This document shows, one piece after another, positions 27,969 through 40,432 of a DNA stretch of 64,000 nucleotides. The notes under the pieces were generated by a model. It was given only the letters and a program-made list of their open reading frames with translations, was not told the origin of the DNA and did no database searches. Both the position numbers and the translations under genes were made by a program. Every line of letters starts with the position of its first letter. Positions within the stretch are counted from its first letter, which is position 1. The stretch is from Sphingomonas hengshuiensis (lineage in GTDB: Bacteria; Pseudomonadota; Alphaproteobacteria; Sphingomonadales; Sphingomonadaceae). The stretch covers positions 4,340,001-4,404,000 of the forward strand of contig NZ_CP010836.1 in assembly GCF_000935025.1 (NCBI RefSeq), written 5' to 3'.

Positions 27969-28421
27969 TTACTCGGCGCGCATCGACACGATCTTGCCCG
28001 GCGCGCGAGGCGGCTCGCCCTTGGGGAGCGCGTCGACATGCTCCATGCCCGACACGACTTCGCCCCACACCGTATATTGGCGATCGAGGAACGTCGCGTC
28101 GTCGAGGCAGATGAAGAACTGCGAATTGGCGCTGTTCGGGTCCATCGTGCGCGCCATCGAGCACACGCCGCGGACATGCGGCTCGCCGCTGAATTCGGCG
28201 GCGAGGTTGGGCTCCTTCGAGCCGCTGGTGCCGGTGCCGGTGGGATCGCCGCCCTGCGCCATGAAGCCGTCGATCACGCGGTGGAACACCACGCCGTCGT
28301 AAAAGCCGTCATTCGACAGCTTGGCGATGCGCTCGACATGGTTGGGCGCGAGATCGGCGCGCAGCTTGATCTGCACTTCGCCCGATTCGAGCGTCATGGT
28401 GAGCATAGTGGGGTGGGACAC
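27969..28421 (-). CDS. Peptidyl-prolyl cis-trans isomerase, cyclophilin type
   Basis: A 150-residue single-domain cyclophilin without a signal peptide, so probably cytoplasmic. The catalytic Arg and Phe are in VVFHRVIDGFMAQGGDPTGTG, and the pocket is completed by NSANSQFFICLDDATFLD. The GTG start is preferred because AGGAG lies eight bases upstream; the longer forms contain a low-complexity, arginine-rich stretch. It is divergent from mgtE. Confidence 0.9.
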   Translation of the reverse strand: MSHPTMLTMTLESGEVQIKLRADLAPNHVERIAKLSNDGFYDGVVFHRVIDGFMAQGGDPTGTGTSGSKEPNLAAEFSGEPHVRGVCSMARTMDPNSANSQFFICLDDATFLDRQYTVWGEVVSGMEHVDALPKGEPPRAPGKIVSMRAE

Positions 28422-28528
28422 GATGAGACTCCTCTGATTTTCTCGCCCCCTAGGCGTCCTGCGAGGGAGTTGCAAATCGGCGGCGACGGTGGCAGCGGCA
28501 GGGGCGATCAGATCAGGGAGATCGGACG

Positions 28529-29932
28529 ATGAGCGACACCGAACTCCACGAAGACACGCCCGCGCCCGAGAGCGAGCTGGACGAGGACGACCGGCTCAAG
28601 CCCGAATTCGTCAGCGCGGTGCTGGAGGCCGTCGCGGCAGGCGATGCCGAGGCCGCGCGCGCGCGCGTCGCGCCGCTCCACCCCGCCGACATCGCCGACC
28701 TGGTCGAGCTGACTCCGGCCGAGCTGCGCCCGGCGCTGGCCGCCGCGATCTCCGACCTGATCGACGGCGACGTGCTGGCGGAGATGAACGACTGGGTCCG
28801 CGAGGCGCTGGTCGACGCACTCGAGCCGCACCAGGTCGCGAACATCGCGGCCGAACTCGATACCGACGACGCCGTCGCGATCATCGAGGACATGGATTTC
28901 GAGGACCAGCGCGAGGTGTTGCGCGCGCTCGACCCCGATGACCGTGCCGCGATCGAGGAGGCGCTGAGCTATCCCGAGGAGACCGCGGGCCGGCTGATGC
29001 AGCGCGAGATGATCGCGGTGCCCGAGCATTGGACCGTGGGCAATGTGCTCGATTACCTGCGCGCCGACGAGGAACTGACCACCGACTTTTGGGAAATCTT
29101 CGTCGTCGATCCGGCGCACCGTCCGGTCGGCACCTGCATGCTCTCCTGGATCCTGCGCAGCCCGCGCGCCGTGTCGGTCAGCGACGTGATGAAGCGCGAG
29201 CAGACGCTGATCCCCGCCGACATGGACCAGGAGGAAGTCGCGCTGCGCTTCCAGAAATACGCGCTGATCTCCGCCGCGGTGGTCGACAGCGGCGGGCGGC
29301 TGGTCGGGATGATCACGGTGGACGACGTGGTCCACATCATTTCCGAAGAGGCGGGCGAGGACATCCTCCGCCTGTCGGGCGCGGGCGAGGGCGACATTAA
29401 CGAGCCGGTGCTGCTGACCGTGCGCACCCGGCTGACCTGGCTGTTCGTCAACCTCGGCACCGCGATGCTGGCGGCATCGGTGGTCGGGCTGTTCCAGGGC
29501 GAGATCGCCAAGTTCGCGCTGCTCGCGGTGCTGATGCCGATCGTCTCCGGCATGGGCGGCAATGCCGGCACCCAGACGCTGGCAGTGGTGGTGCGCGCGC
29601 TGGCGACCAACCAGCTTACCGAATCGAACACGCTGCGGATGATTTTCCGCGAGTTCCGTATCGCCGCCGCCAATGGCGCGACGCTGGGGATAGCGATCGG
29701 CACCGGCACGATGCTGATCTATGGCATCCCGGCGCTGGCACTGGTGATCGCCGCGGCGATGGTGATCAACAATCTGATCGCAGGTCTCGCAGGGGTGCTG
29801 ATCCCGGTGACGCTCGACCGGTTGCGGATCGATCCGGCGGTGTCGTCGGCGGTGTTCGTGACGATGATGACCGACGTGATGGGATTCCTGTCGTTCCTCG
29901 GGCTCGCGACGTTGGTCGGCATCGGCGGGTGA
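28529..29932 (+). CDS. mgtE: Magnesium transporter MgtE
   Basis: A 467-residue Mg2+ channel. An acidic, helical N domain (about 20-135) is followed by two CBS domains (about 140-265) and then five hydrophobic helices at the C-terminus, in which PIVSGMGGNAGTQTLAV forms the pore-lining motif. The layout and length match canonical MgtE. The N and CBS domains sense cytosolic Mg2+ and gate the channel. The gene has its own 5' region, shared with the divergent cyclophilin gene. Confidence 0.93.
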   Translation: MSDTELHEDTPAPESELDEDDRLKPEFVSAVLEAVAAGDAEAARARVAPLHPADIADLVELTPAELRPALAAAISDLIDGDVLAEMNDWVREALVDALEPHQVANIAAELDTDDAVAIIEDMDFEDQREVLRALDPDDRAAIEEALSYPEETAGRLMQREMIAVPEHWTVGNVLDYLRADEELTTDFWEIFVVDPAHRPVGTCMLSWILRSPRAVSVSDVMKREQTLIPADMDQEEVALRFQKYALISAAVVDSGGRLVGMITVDDVVHIISEEAGEDILRLSGAGEGDINEPVLLTVRTRLTWLFVNLGTAMLAASVVGLFQGEIAKFALLAVLMPIVSGMGGNAGTQTLAVVVRALATNQLTESNTLRMIFREFRIAAANGATLGIAIGTGTMLIYGIPALALVIAAAMVINNLIAGLAGVLIPVTLDRLRIDPAVSSAVFVTMMTDVMGFLSFLGLATLVGIGG

Positions 29933-29968
29933 CTTGAACGCGAGGCGGCGCGGGGCCAGATCAGGCGC

Positions 29969-30367
29969 GTGCCGCTCCATCTCACCAAGGTCGCCTTTGC
30001 CTGCGACAGCGTCGATTTCCTCCGCGAGCGGCTGGAGGCGCGCGCCGCGACCGGCATGGCGCTGACCACGCGCTATCTGCCCAAGCGCGCCGACGAGATT
30101 GCGGGGGGATCGCTGTTCTGGATCCTCAAGCACCAGCTGATCGGGCGCTCGCCGATCCTCGGCTTCGGCGAGGCGGAGGGCAACCGAATCGCGATCCATC
30201 TCGAGCCGCGGCTGATCCTCGTCCAGGCGCGCCCCAAGCGGGCGCATCAGGGCTGGCGTTATCTGGAAGGCGCCGACGCCCCGCCGGACCTCGACGATGC
30301 AGGCGCGGGGATTGCCGAGATGCCGAGCGCGATGCTCGGCGAGCTGGCGGCGATGGGGCTGTTGTAG
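29969..30367 (+). CDS. DUF1489-family protein
   Basis: A 132-residue protein of the alphaproteobacterial DUF1489 family of unknown function. Family motifs are visible: MPLHLTKVAFACDSVDFL at the start, TRYLPKRADEIAGGSLFWILKHQ in the middle and LILVQARPKRAHQGWRYLEGADAP. Start is GTG. It is 37 bases downstream of mgtE and could be on the same transcript. No function is proposed. Confidence 0.75.
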   Translation: MPLHLTKVAFACDSVDFLRERLEARAATGMALTTRYLPKRADEIAGGSLFWILKHQLIGRSPILGFGEAEGNRIAIHLEPRLILVQARPKRAHQGWRYLEGADAPPDLDDAGAGIAEMPSAMLGELAAMGLL

Positions 30368-30370
30368 GTC

Positions 30371-30439
30371 CCCTGCGCAGGGAGGGCTATCGCATATGGA
30401 TGCGTATGCTCCCCTATTACCGCCGTCATGCTGAACTTG
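30371..30439 (+). repeat. Dispersed repeat, copy 1 (flanks the IS110 element)
   Basis: This 69-base stretch shares CCTGCGCAGG, AGGGC, ATCGCATATG, CGTCATGCT and AACTTG, in the same order and roughly the same spacing, with the reverse complement of 31627-31702. It therefore appears as two inverted copies on either side of the insertion sequence. It overlaps the hairpin repeat at 30431-30507. Confidence 0.55.
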
Positions 30440-30507
30440 TTTCAGCATCCATGGCGCAACAAGCGACGGAAATGCGCGCTGAGGGTTGGATGCTGAAACA
30501 AGTTCAG
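30431..30507. repeat. 21-bp perfect inverted repeat (ctgaacttgtttcagcatcca type)
   Basis: CTGAACTTGTTTCAGCATCCA at 30431-30451 and its exact reverse complement at 30487-30507 are separated by a 35-base loop. Each arm is itself partly palindromic (CTGAAC..GTTTCAG). Such motifs are typical of dispersed intergenic repeats. It ends 15 bases before the transposase stop codon, so the insertion site is beside or within it. Confidence 0.75.
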
Positions 30508-31681
<1,174 letters not shown>

Positions 31682-31702
<21 letters not shown>

Positions 31703-31755
31703 TCCAGAGTCGCGGGCGAATCGCTTGTGGCTCTGGGCTCCCGCTTTCGCGGGAG
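31682..31755. repeat. Hairpin cluster beside msrA
   Basis: Three nested or consecutive palindromes are seen. CCCTGCCTGC pairs with GCAGGCAGGG (31682-31701) without a loop. CCAGAG (31704-31709) pairs with CTCTGG (31731-31736). CTCCCGC pairs with GCGGGAG (31738-31755) with a 4-base loop. The last lies 14 bases after the msrA stop and may terminate it. Confidence 0.65.
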
Positions 31756-31768
31756 AACGGTTCAGGCT

Positions 31769-32425
31769 TTAGTTCGCCAGCTGGGGGAAGGCGTTGCGGA
31801 AGGCTGCGACCTTGGGCTTGTCCCAGCGGACGATATAGGCGTGGGTGGGGTTCCGCCAGAAAAAGTCCTGATGATAGGCCTCGGCCGGGAAGAAGCCGCC
31901 CGCTTCGAGCCTGGTCACGATCGGGCGCGGATAGGCCTTCGCCTTGCCGAGCTGGGCGATATAGGCAGCGGCAACGCGGCGCTGCTCGGCATCCTGCGGG
32001 AAAATGGCGGAGCGATAGCTGGGGCCGCGATCGGGGCCCTGGCGATTGAGCTGGGTCGGATCGTGCGCGACCGAGAAATAGATTCGCAGCAGCGTGCCGT
32101 AGCTGACCTTTTTGGGGTCATAGACGATTCGCACCGCCTCGGCATGGCCGGTCGTCTCGGTCGAAACCTGCGGATAGGTGGCCGTGGCGCGGGTGCCGCC
32201 GGCATAGCCGCTGGTCACCGACTGGACGCCGCGCACCGACTGGAACACCGCCTCCATTCCCCAGAAGCAGCCGCCGGCGAACACCGCCGCCTGTGGCCCG
32301 CCGCCGCCCGGTACGTCCAGCGCGGGTGCCGGAATCGGCACCGCACGCTCGGCACCCGAAGCCCCCTGCCCGAGCAGGAAGGCGGCGACGGCGGCACTCA
32401 CCGCGAGAATCGACCATTTCATCAT
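31769..32425 (-). CDS. msrA: Peptide-methionine (S)-S-oxide reductase, exported
   Basis: A 218-residue MsrA. The catalytic Cys53 lies in GGCFWGMEAVF, and the YSGAG-type strand reads TSGYAGGTRATATYPQVSTETTGHAEAV. The family-typical EAYHQDF block also appears (FPAEAYHQDFFW). The first 24 residues form a hydrophobic signal sequence (MKWSILAVSAAVAAFLLG), so the enzyme probably acts in the periplasm on oxidised proteins. Two consecutive ATGs occur; the first is used. Confidence 0.9.
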   Translation of the reverse strand: MMKWSILAVSAAVAAFLLGQGASGAERAVPIPAPALDVPGGGGPQAAVFAGGCFWGMEAVFQSVRGVQSVTSGYAGGTRATATYPQVSTETTGHAEAVRIVYDPKKVSYGTLLRIYFSVAHDPTQLNRQGPDRGPSYRSAIFPQDAEQRRVAAAYIAQLGKAKAYPRPIVTRLEAGGFFPAEAYHQDFFWRNPTHAYIVRWDKPKVAAFRNAFPQLAN

Positions 32426-32451
32426 GGCCGATAGATCGGATTTTGCGCGGT

Positions 32452-35422
<2,971 letters not shown>

Positions 35423-35526
35423 TGCTGCGCGGAATGCAGCGGCGGGAGGCATACGGCAAGCCCATGTCGTCCCCGGGCATCGCGCCGATTGTTGCCCGAG
35501 GCGGCGCCGCGCCCTATCTGCGGGGC

Positions 35527-36189
35527 ATGACTAGCCCCCCGATGCGCGTCGCAATCGTGCCCGTGACGCCCCTCCAGCAGAATTGCAGCCTGTTATGGTG
35601 CACGCAGACGATGCGCGGCGCCTTTGTCGATCCGGGCGGCGACCTGGACAAGCTGCGCGCGGCGGCGAAGCAGCATGGGGTGGCGATCGAGAAGATCCTG
35701 ATCACGCATGGCCATATCGATCATTGCGGCGCGGCGGGCGAGTTCGCCGCCGAGCTGGGCGTGCCGATCGAGGGCCCGCACGAGGCCGATCGCTTCTGGA
35801 TCGCGCGACTCGAGGATGACGGGCGCAATTATGGCGTGCGCGGCAGGCCGTTCGAGCCCGACCGCTGGCTGCACAATGGCGACCAGGTGACGGTGGGCGC
35901 GCTGGTGCTCGACGTCTATCACTGCCCCGGGCATACGCCGGGGCATGTCGTGTTCCACCACCCCGCGTCGAAGCTGGCAGTGGTCGGCGACGTGCTGTTC
36001 CAGGGATCGATCGGGCGGACCGACTTTCCGCTGGGCAATCACCAGGACCTGCTCGACGCGATCACCGGACGGCTATGGCCGCTGGGCGACGAGACCGTGT
36101 TCGTCCCCGGCCACGGCCCGGCAAGCACCTTCGCGCACGAGCGCCGCACCAATCCCTATGTGAGCGATGCGGCGCTGGCGGGGAGTTAG
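35527..36189 (+). CDS. Metallo-beta-lactamase-fold hydrolase (glyoxalase II-like)
   Basis: A 220-residue MBL-fold protein. The metal motif is THGHIDHCG (about residues 60-68), followed by HCPGHTPGHVVF, GDVLFQGSIGRTD and a C-terminal GHGPASTF. The pattern is that of the YcbL/GloB-like branch, which binds zinc or iron and hydrolyses thioesters such as S-lactoylglutathione, though many members lack a known substrate. The start at MTSPPMRV is chosen, as upstream in-frame ATGs precede low-complexity residues; MRVAIVPV at 35542 is also possible. Confidence 0.8.
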   Translation: MTSPPMRVAIVPVTPLQQNCSLLWCTQTMRGAFVDPGGDLDKLRAAAKQHGVAIEKILITHGHIDHCGAAGEFAAELGVPIEGPHEADRFWIARLEDDGRNYGVRGRPFEPDRWLHNGDQVTVGALVLDVYHCPGHTPGHVVFHHPASKLAVVGDVLFQGSIGRTDFPLGNHQDLLDAITGRLWPLGDETVFVPGHGPASTFAHERRTNPYVSDAALAGS

Positions 36190-36198
36190 CCCGTTTGG

Positions 36199-36220
36199 AA
36201 ATTCGCGAAAGAGCGAATTT
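36199..36220 (+). terminator. AT-flanked stem-loop after the MBL hydrolase
   Basis: AAATTCGC (36199-36206) pairs with GCGAATTT (36213-36220) around a 6-base loop, beginning nine bases after the stop codon. The right arm ends in TTT, so it is a weak candidate intrinsic terminator for the hydrolase gene. Confidence 0.4.
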
Positions 36221-36224
36221 CAGT

Positions 36225-36306
36225 GCGGCACCGGCCCGCTCCCCCGCCCGGCCACCCATAGAATACTGCCGTTGGGTGGCCGGGCGGGGGAGCGGGCCGG
36301 TGCCGC
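36225..36306. repeat. Perfect 34-base inverted repeat between convergent genes
   Basis: Bases 36225-36258 and 36273-36306 are exact reverse complements over all 34 positions, with a 14-base loop. The arms are about 85 percent GC. The structure sits between the stop of the MBL hydrolase and that of the convergent MAPEG gene, 10 bases away. It may be a bidirectional terminator or a dispersed repeat unit. Confidence 0.85.
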
Positions 36307-36316
36307 CCAATGCGCA

Positions 36317-36715
36317 TCAGCGCATGGGATTGCCATATTGATAGGCGAGGAAGATCGCATAGCCCGCGAGCCCGACCATCACGACCATCGTCGTCAGGAT
36401 GCCGATCATCCGCCCCGGTCGCCAGCCGTCCATGCCCACGCCGTGGAGCACGCGTCCGAACAGGAACACCGCCGATACCAGCCACAGCCAGAGCGGGCTG
36501 CCGCCGCCCAGCTCGATCAGCGCGACGAGGATCAGCACGATCGGCGCATATTCGGCGAAGTTGAGCTGCGCCCGCATACGCGCGACCAGCCGGGGATTGC
36601 CGCCGTCGCCGACCAGTATCTTTTCCGCGATCCGAATCTGGCTGACGCGGACGCCCAGCCACAGATTGACGAGCGCCGCAGCGCCTGTCGTCGTCAGCGC
36701 AACCGGTAACAACAT
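36317..36715 (-). CDS. MAPEG-family membrane protein
   Basis: A 132-residue protein with four hydrophobic helices. The family motif is RAQLNFAEYAPIVLILVAL, where the ERxxxN-like E/N-containing helix contacts glutathione in eukaryotic MAPEG enzymes. Bacterial members are microsomal glutathione transferase-like, but the substrate is unknown. It stands alone, and the neighbouring perfect repeat may end its transcription. Confidence 0.78.
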   Translation of the reverse strand: MLLPVALTTTGAAALVNLWLGVRVSQIRIAEKILVGDGGNPRLVARMRAQLNFAEYAPIVLILVALIELGGGSPLWLWLVSAVFLFGRVLHGVGMDGWRPGRMIGILTTMVVMVGLAGYAIFLAYQYGNPMR

Positions 36716-36910
36716 GATGCGATCTCCCCAAAGTCACGGGGTGCCACGTCCGACGCGCGCTTGCAACGCGGACACAATTCGCTATACGCGCGGGCTCGCT
36801 TCGTGACCTGTCCTCTGGTCCGGCGGGCGTTCGGACTCATCCGTCGCTTGCCCGGTGCATCCTGTGGGCGTATCGCGACCTGATTCAAGTGTTGGTATAA
36901 AGGTGCCGAA

Positions 36911-37090
36911 ATGGCCGTTCCCAAGAGAAAGACCTCGCCGTCGCGGCGTGGCATGCGCCGGTCGCACGATGCGCTCCAGGTTGAGTCGTTCCAGGAATGC
37001 TCGAACTGCGGCGAACTGAAGCGTCCGCACCATCTGTGCACGGCGTGCGGCCATTATAACGGCCGCGAGATCGTTTCCGCCGAAGCCTGA
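36911..37090 (+). CDS. rpmF: 50S ribosomal protein L32
   Basis: A 59-residue ribosomal protein, below many length cut-offs. It starts [20 protein letters not shown] and has two CxxC pairs (CSNC and CTAC) forming a zinc ribbon, followed by the GHYNGREIV tail. It is followed 29 bases later by plsX, giving the classic rpmF-plsX-fabH order that couples ribosome and lipid synthesis. The upstream gap (36716-36910) holds nothing else recognisable. Confidence 0.95.
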   Translation: MAVPKRKTSPSRRGMRRSHDALQVESFQECSNCGELKRPHHLCTACGHYNGREIVSAEA

Positions 37091-37119
37091 GCCTTTTTAT
37101 CGTTCGGGATCCTGCTGGC

Positions 37120-38151
37120 ATGACCAACCCCTCGCGAATCGCCGTCGATGCAATGGGCGGCGACGAGGGGATCGCTGTCATGCTGGCCGGTGCCGCGCGT
37201 GCGCGCCGCCGGTTCGAGGGGATGGAATTCATCCTTGTCGGCGACGAGGCCCGTATCCGTGCGGGCCTGGAGGCACATCCGAATCTCGCATCCGCGTCGG
37301 AGGTCGTCCACGCGGCCGGCATCGTTGCGTCCGATGAAAAGCCGAGCCAGGCGATTCGCCGCGCCAAGACGACGTCGATGGGAATCGCCATCGACCAGGT
37401 GAAAAAGGGCCGGGCGGGGGCCGCGGTCTCTGCGGGCAACACCGGCGCGCTGATGGCGATGTCGAAGCTCGCGCTGCGCACGATGCCAGGAATCGATCGC
37501 CCCGCGCTCGCCGCGCTGATGCCCAGCCTGGGCGTCAACGACACGGTGATGCTCGACCTGGGCGCCAATACCGAAGTCGATGCGCGCAATCTCGTCCAGT
37601 TCGCAGTGATGGGCGCGGCCTATGCCCGGATCGCGCTCGACCTGGAAAATCCGCGAGTCGCGCTGCTCAACATCGGCACCGAGGAAATGAAGGGCACCGA
37701 CAATATCCGCGAAGCCGCCGCCGAGCTGCGCGCGGCCGAGCATCTGCGGCTGGACTTTACGGGCTTCATCGAAGGCAACAAGCTGTCGCGCGGCGATGTC
37801 GATGTGATCGTGTGCGACGGCTTTTCGGGCAATATCGCGCTCAAGACCGTCGAGGGCACCGCGCGATTCGTCGCCGACCTGCTCAAGCGCGCCTTTAGCA
37901 GCTCGACTCGCTCGAAGATCGGCTTCCTGATCTCCAAGCCCGCGACCGAGCTGCTCCGCCACCATCTCGACCCCAATAATCATAACGGCGCCGTGTTTCT
38001 CGGGCTCAACGGCATCGTCGTGAAAAGTCACGGCGGCGCCAATGAACGCGGCGTCGACACCGCGATCGGGTTTGCAGCCAAGCTGCTGCGCGACGATCTC
38101 AACCGCCGGATCGCCGAGGATCTCGGGAATTTCGAGGCTAAGGCTGCGTGA
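37120..38151 (+). CDS. plsX: Phosphate acyltransferase PlsX
   Basis: A 343-residue PlsX that makes acyl phosphate from acyl-ACP, the first step of glycerolipid synthesis through PlsY. Family motifs include [12 protein letters not shown] at the N-terminus and [14 protein letters not shown]. It starts shortly after rpmF, and its stop overlaps the fabH GTG (GTGA), so the two are coupled. Confidence 0.94.
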   Translation: MTNPSRIAVDAMGGDEGIAVMLAGAARARRRFEGMEFILVGDEARIRAGLEAHPNLASASEVVHAAGIVASDEKPSQAIRRAKTTSMGIAIDQVKKGRAGAAVSAGNTGALMAMSKLALRTMPGIDRPALAALMPSLGVNDTVMLDLGANTEVDARNLVQFAVMGAAYARIALDLENPRVALLNIGTEEMKGTDNIREAAAELRAAEHLRLDFTGFIEGNKLSRGDVDVIVCDGFSGNIALKTVEGTARFVADLLKRAFSSSTRSKIGFLISKPATELLRHHLDPNNHNGAVFLGLNGIVVKSHGGANERGVDTAIGFAAKLLRDDLNRRIAEDLGNFEAKAA

Positions 38152-39119
38152 CGATTCGTTCGGTGATTCTGGGTACCGGTTCGTTCCTTCCGGCCCGGCG
38201 CGTTTCCAACGCCGAGCTGGCGGCACAGGTCGACACGACCGACGAATGGATCGTCGAGCGGACGGGCATCCGCTTCCGCCACATCGCCGGCGCCGATGAG
38301 AGCACCAGCACGCTGGCGACCGCCGCTGCAAAGGCCGCGATCGAAGCCGCAGGCGTGCCCGCCGACACCCTCGACCTGATCGTGCTCGCGACCGCGACGC
38401 CCGACCAGACCTTTCCCGCCACCGCGACTCGGGTGCAGACTGCGCTCGGCATCCTCGATTGCGTCGCGTTCGACGTCGCAGCGGTGTGTTCGGGCTTCCT
38501 CTATGCCGTCCAGGTCGCCGATTCGATGCTGCGCGCGGGCGTGCATCGCCGCGCGCTGGTGATCGGTGCTGAGACGTTCAGCCGCATCCTCGACTGGGAG
38601 GATCGCGCGACCTGCGTGCTGTTCGGCGACGGCGCCGGCGCGATCGTGCTCGAGGCGCAGGACACGGCGGACGAAGGCGGGCGCGGCATCCTGTCGACCA
38701 AGCTCCATGCCGATGGCCGCTATAACGACCTTCTCTATGTCGATGGTGGCCCCTCGACCACCCAGACCGTCGGCAAGCTGCGGATGAAGGGGCGCGAGGT
38801 GTTTCGCCACGCCGTCGTCAATCTGGCGGCGGTGATGGAGGAGTCGCTGGCGGCGGCGGGGCTGGTCTCGGCGGATGTCGACTGGGTCGTGCCGCACCAG
38901 GCCAATGCCCGCATCCTCGACGCGACCGCGCGCAAATTGGGGCTCGCCCCCGAGAAAGTCGTCGTCACGGTCGACCGCCACGCCAACACCTCGGCAGCGT
39001 CGGTCCCGCTCGCACTCGACACCGCGGTGCGCGACGGGCGGATCCAGCAGGGCGACCTGATCGTGCTCGAGGCAATGGGTGGGGGTTTTACCTGGGGTGC
39101 GGCGGTCTTGCGATTCTGA
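38148..39119 (+). CDS. fabH: 3-oxoacyl-[acyl-carrier-protein] synthase III
   Basis: A 323-residue KASIII that condenses acetyl-CoA with malonyl-ACP to start fatty acid synthesis. The catalytic triad is visible: Cys114 in [10 protein letters not shown], His in [10 protein letters not shown] and Asn in RHANTSAAS. The GTG start overlaps plsX. It is followed after 110 bases by ihfA, a gap that could hold a promoter for the second part of this cluster. Confidence 0.94.
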   Translation: MTIRSVILGTGSFLPARRVSNAELAAQVDTTDEWIVERTGIRFRHIAGADESTSTLATAAAKAAIEAAGVPADTLDLIVLATATPDQTFPATATRVQTALGILDCVAFDVAAVCSGFLYAVQVADSMLRAGVHRRALVIGAETFSRILDWEDRATCVLFGDGAGAIVLEAQDTADEGGRGILSTKLHADGRYNDLLYVDGGPSTTQTVGKLRMKGREVFRHAVVNLAAVMEESLAAAGLVSADVDWVVPHQANARILDATARKLGLAPEKVVVTVDRHANTSAASVPLALDTAVRDGRIQQGDLIVLEAMGGGFTWGAAVLRF

Positions 39120-39229
39120 TATTCCCCAAAATGGCTGAAATGTTTCGAGACCGTTACGATGCCATTTGCGACGCAAACGCAATCTGATAAGGCACACGCA
39201 ACAACACAGATTAGCTGGAGGTATGAGTG

Positions 39230-39529
39230 ATGGTGGCAGCAGGGACGCTGACCAGGGCCGATCTGGCCGAATCGCTCCACCGCGAAGTGGGACTGTCCCG
39301 CGCGGATGCCTCTCGGCTGGTCGAACAAATCCTCTACCATATGTGCGAGTCGCTTTCGCGCGGCGAGAATGTGAAGATCTCCGGCTTCGGCAGCTTCATC
39401 CTGCGCGACAAGGGCGAGCGCGTCGGGCGCAACCCCAAGACCGGCGTCGAAGTGCCGATCGCACCGCGCCGGGTGCTGACCTTCCGCGCCAGCCAGATGA
39501 TGCGCGACCGCATCGTCGCCGGCGGCTGA
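39230..39529 (+). CDS. ihfA: Integration host factor, alpha subunit
   Basis: A 99-residue HU/IHF-fold DNA-bending protein. The DNA-binding arm and the invariant Pro lie in [20 protein letters not shown], the conserved region that intercalates at bends. The subunit call rests on resemblance to IhfA and on the pheT/rpmF-plsX-fabH-type neighbourhood. The start is ATG 39230 after GGAGG at an 8-base spacing; GTG at 39227 is also possible. merR follows one base after its stop. Confidence 0.92.
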   Translation: MVAAGTLTRADLAESLHREVGLSRADASRLVEQILYHMCESLSRGENVKISGFGSFILRDKGERVGRNPKTGVEVPIAPRRVLTFRASQMMRDRIVAGG

Positions 39530-39530
39530 G

Positions 39531-39869
39531 ATGGCGGCGCCGGCGCCCCCAAAGGCCGCTGGCGCGCTGCGCACGATCGGCGAGCTTGCCAAGGACATCG
39601 GGCGGCCCCAGCATATCCTGCGCTATTGGGAGACGCGGTTTCCCCAGCTTCGCCCGCTGACCCGCGCGGGCAACCGCCGCTATTACCGGCCCGAGGACGT
39701 CGCGCTGGTCCGGCGAATCGACGATCTGCTCAGCCAGCAGGGCTATACGATTCGCGGCGTGCAGCGGCTGCTCGAGGCAGAACGGGCGCCGCGCGGACGG
39801 GAAAAGTCCAGAGTGGACGCGCTGACCGAGATTCGCGACGTGCTGACCGACGCACTCGAACGCAGCTGA
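39531..39869 (+). CDS. MerR-family transcriptional regulator
   Basis: A 112-residue regulator with an N-terminal MerR winged helix (LRTIGELAKDIGRPQHILRYWETRFPQLRPLTRAGNRRYYRPEDVALVRRID) and a short C-terminal region (about 80-112) that lacks a recognisable ligand-binding domain. It is coupled to ihfA, separated by a single base, as seen in many alphaproteobacteria. Effector unknown. Confidence 0.88.
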   Translation: MAAPAPPKAAGALRTIGELAKDIGRPQHILRYWETRFPQLRPLTRAGNRRYYRPEDVALVRRIDDLLSQQGYTIRGVQRLLEAERAPRGREKSRVDALTEIRDVLTDALERS

Positions 39870-39885
39870 GCCGCGCGCGGCTCAG
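39866..39885. terminator. 20-bp perfect palindrome between merR and sixA-like
   Basis: CTGAGCCGCG directly abuts its reverse complement CGCGGCTCAG, spanning the merR stop codon and the convergent phosphatase stop codon. A stem this strong shared by two convergent genes may terminate both, although no U-tract follows on either side. Confidence 0.45.
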
Positions 39886-40418
39886 GGCGTGTCGGGACCC
39901 AGGCTCGAATCGAGATCGCGCGGGCGGATGAAACGCGCCAGCGCCGCGCTGCCGCCAGATATCGCCTCCCATGCGACATCGCCGAAGCGAAGCTCGGCAA
40001 GGCTGGCGGTCGGGAACTTGGTCTCCACCGCCTCACGCAGCGCCCCGCCGCCATCGGCGAGCAGCAGCACCAGTTCCTCCAGCCCCGGATTATGCCCGAC
40101 CAGGAGCACGCGGTCCGCCCCCTCGGGGAGCTCGTGCACCAGATCGAGCAGCGTCGCCGCCGAGGCGAGATACAGGCGCTGGTCCCATTCGGGGGCAAGA
40201 TCGCGGCCATAGCCGGCAGCGACCTGCGCCAGCGTCTCGATCACGCGCACCGCGGGCGAGGCGGCGACATGATCGAAGCCCAGCCCGAGCGCGCGCATAT
40301 GCCGCCCGACCATCGCGGCGGCGCGCTGCCCCTTGGGATTGAGCGGACGATCGAAATCGCGGGCGACGGGATCGTCCCATCCCGATTTGGCGTGGCGCAG
40401 CAGCGTTAGCGTCTTCAT
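39882..40418 (-). CDS. SixA-like histidine phosphatase
   Basis: A 178-residue histidine phosphatase. The RHG-type catalytic motif is RHAKSGWDD near residue 8, with the second histidine in LVGHNPGLEELVLLL. This short form without extra domains resembles SixA, which dephosphorylates histidine-phosphate relays, but the substrate here is unknown. The ATG at MKTLTLLRHAKSGWDD is chosen since GGGGA lies just upstream; an ATG five codons earlier (40433) overlaps the helicase stop. The end is convergent with merR. Confidence 0.82.
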   Translation of the reverse strand: MKTLTLLRHAKSGWDDPVARDFDRPLNPKGQRAAAMVGRHMRALGLGFDHVAASPAVRVIETLAQVAAGYGRDLAPEWDQRLYLASAATLLDLVHELPEGADRVLLVGHNPGLEELVLLLADGGGALREAVETKFPTASLAELRFGDVAWEAISGGSAALARFIRPRDLDSSLGPDTP

Positions 40419-40432
40419 GCGTCCCCGGTGCA

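Noticed and set aside
36716..36910. Possible tRNA gene before rpmF
   Set aside because: Inverted sequences are present, but no cloverleaf with a T-loop or anticodon stem could be drawn.
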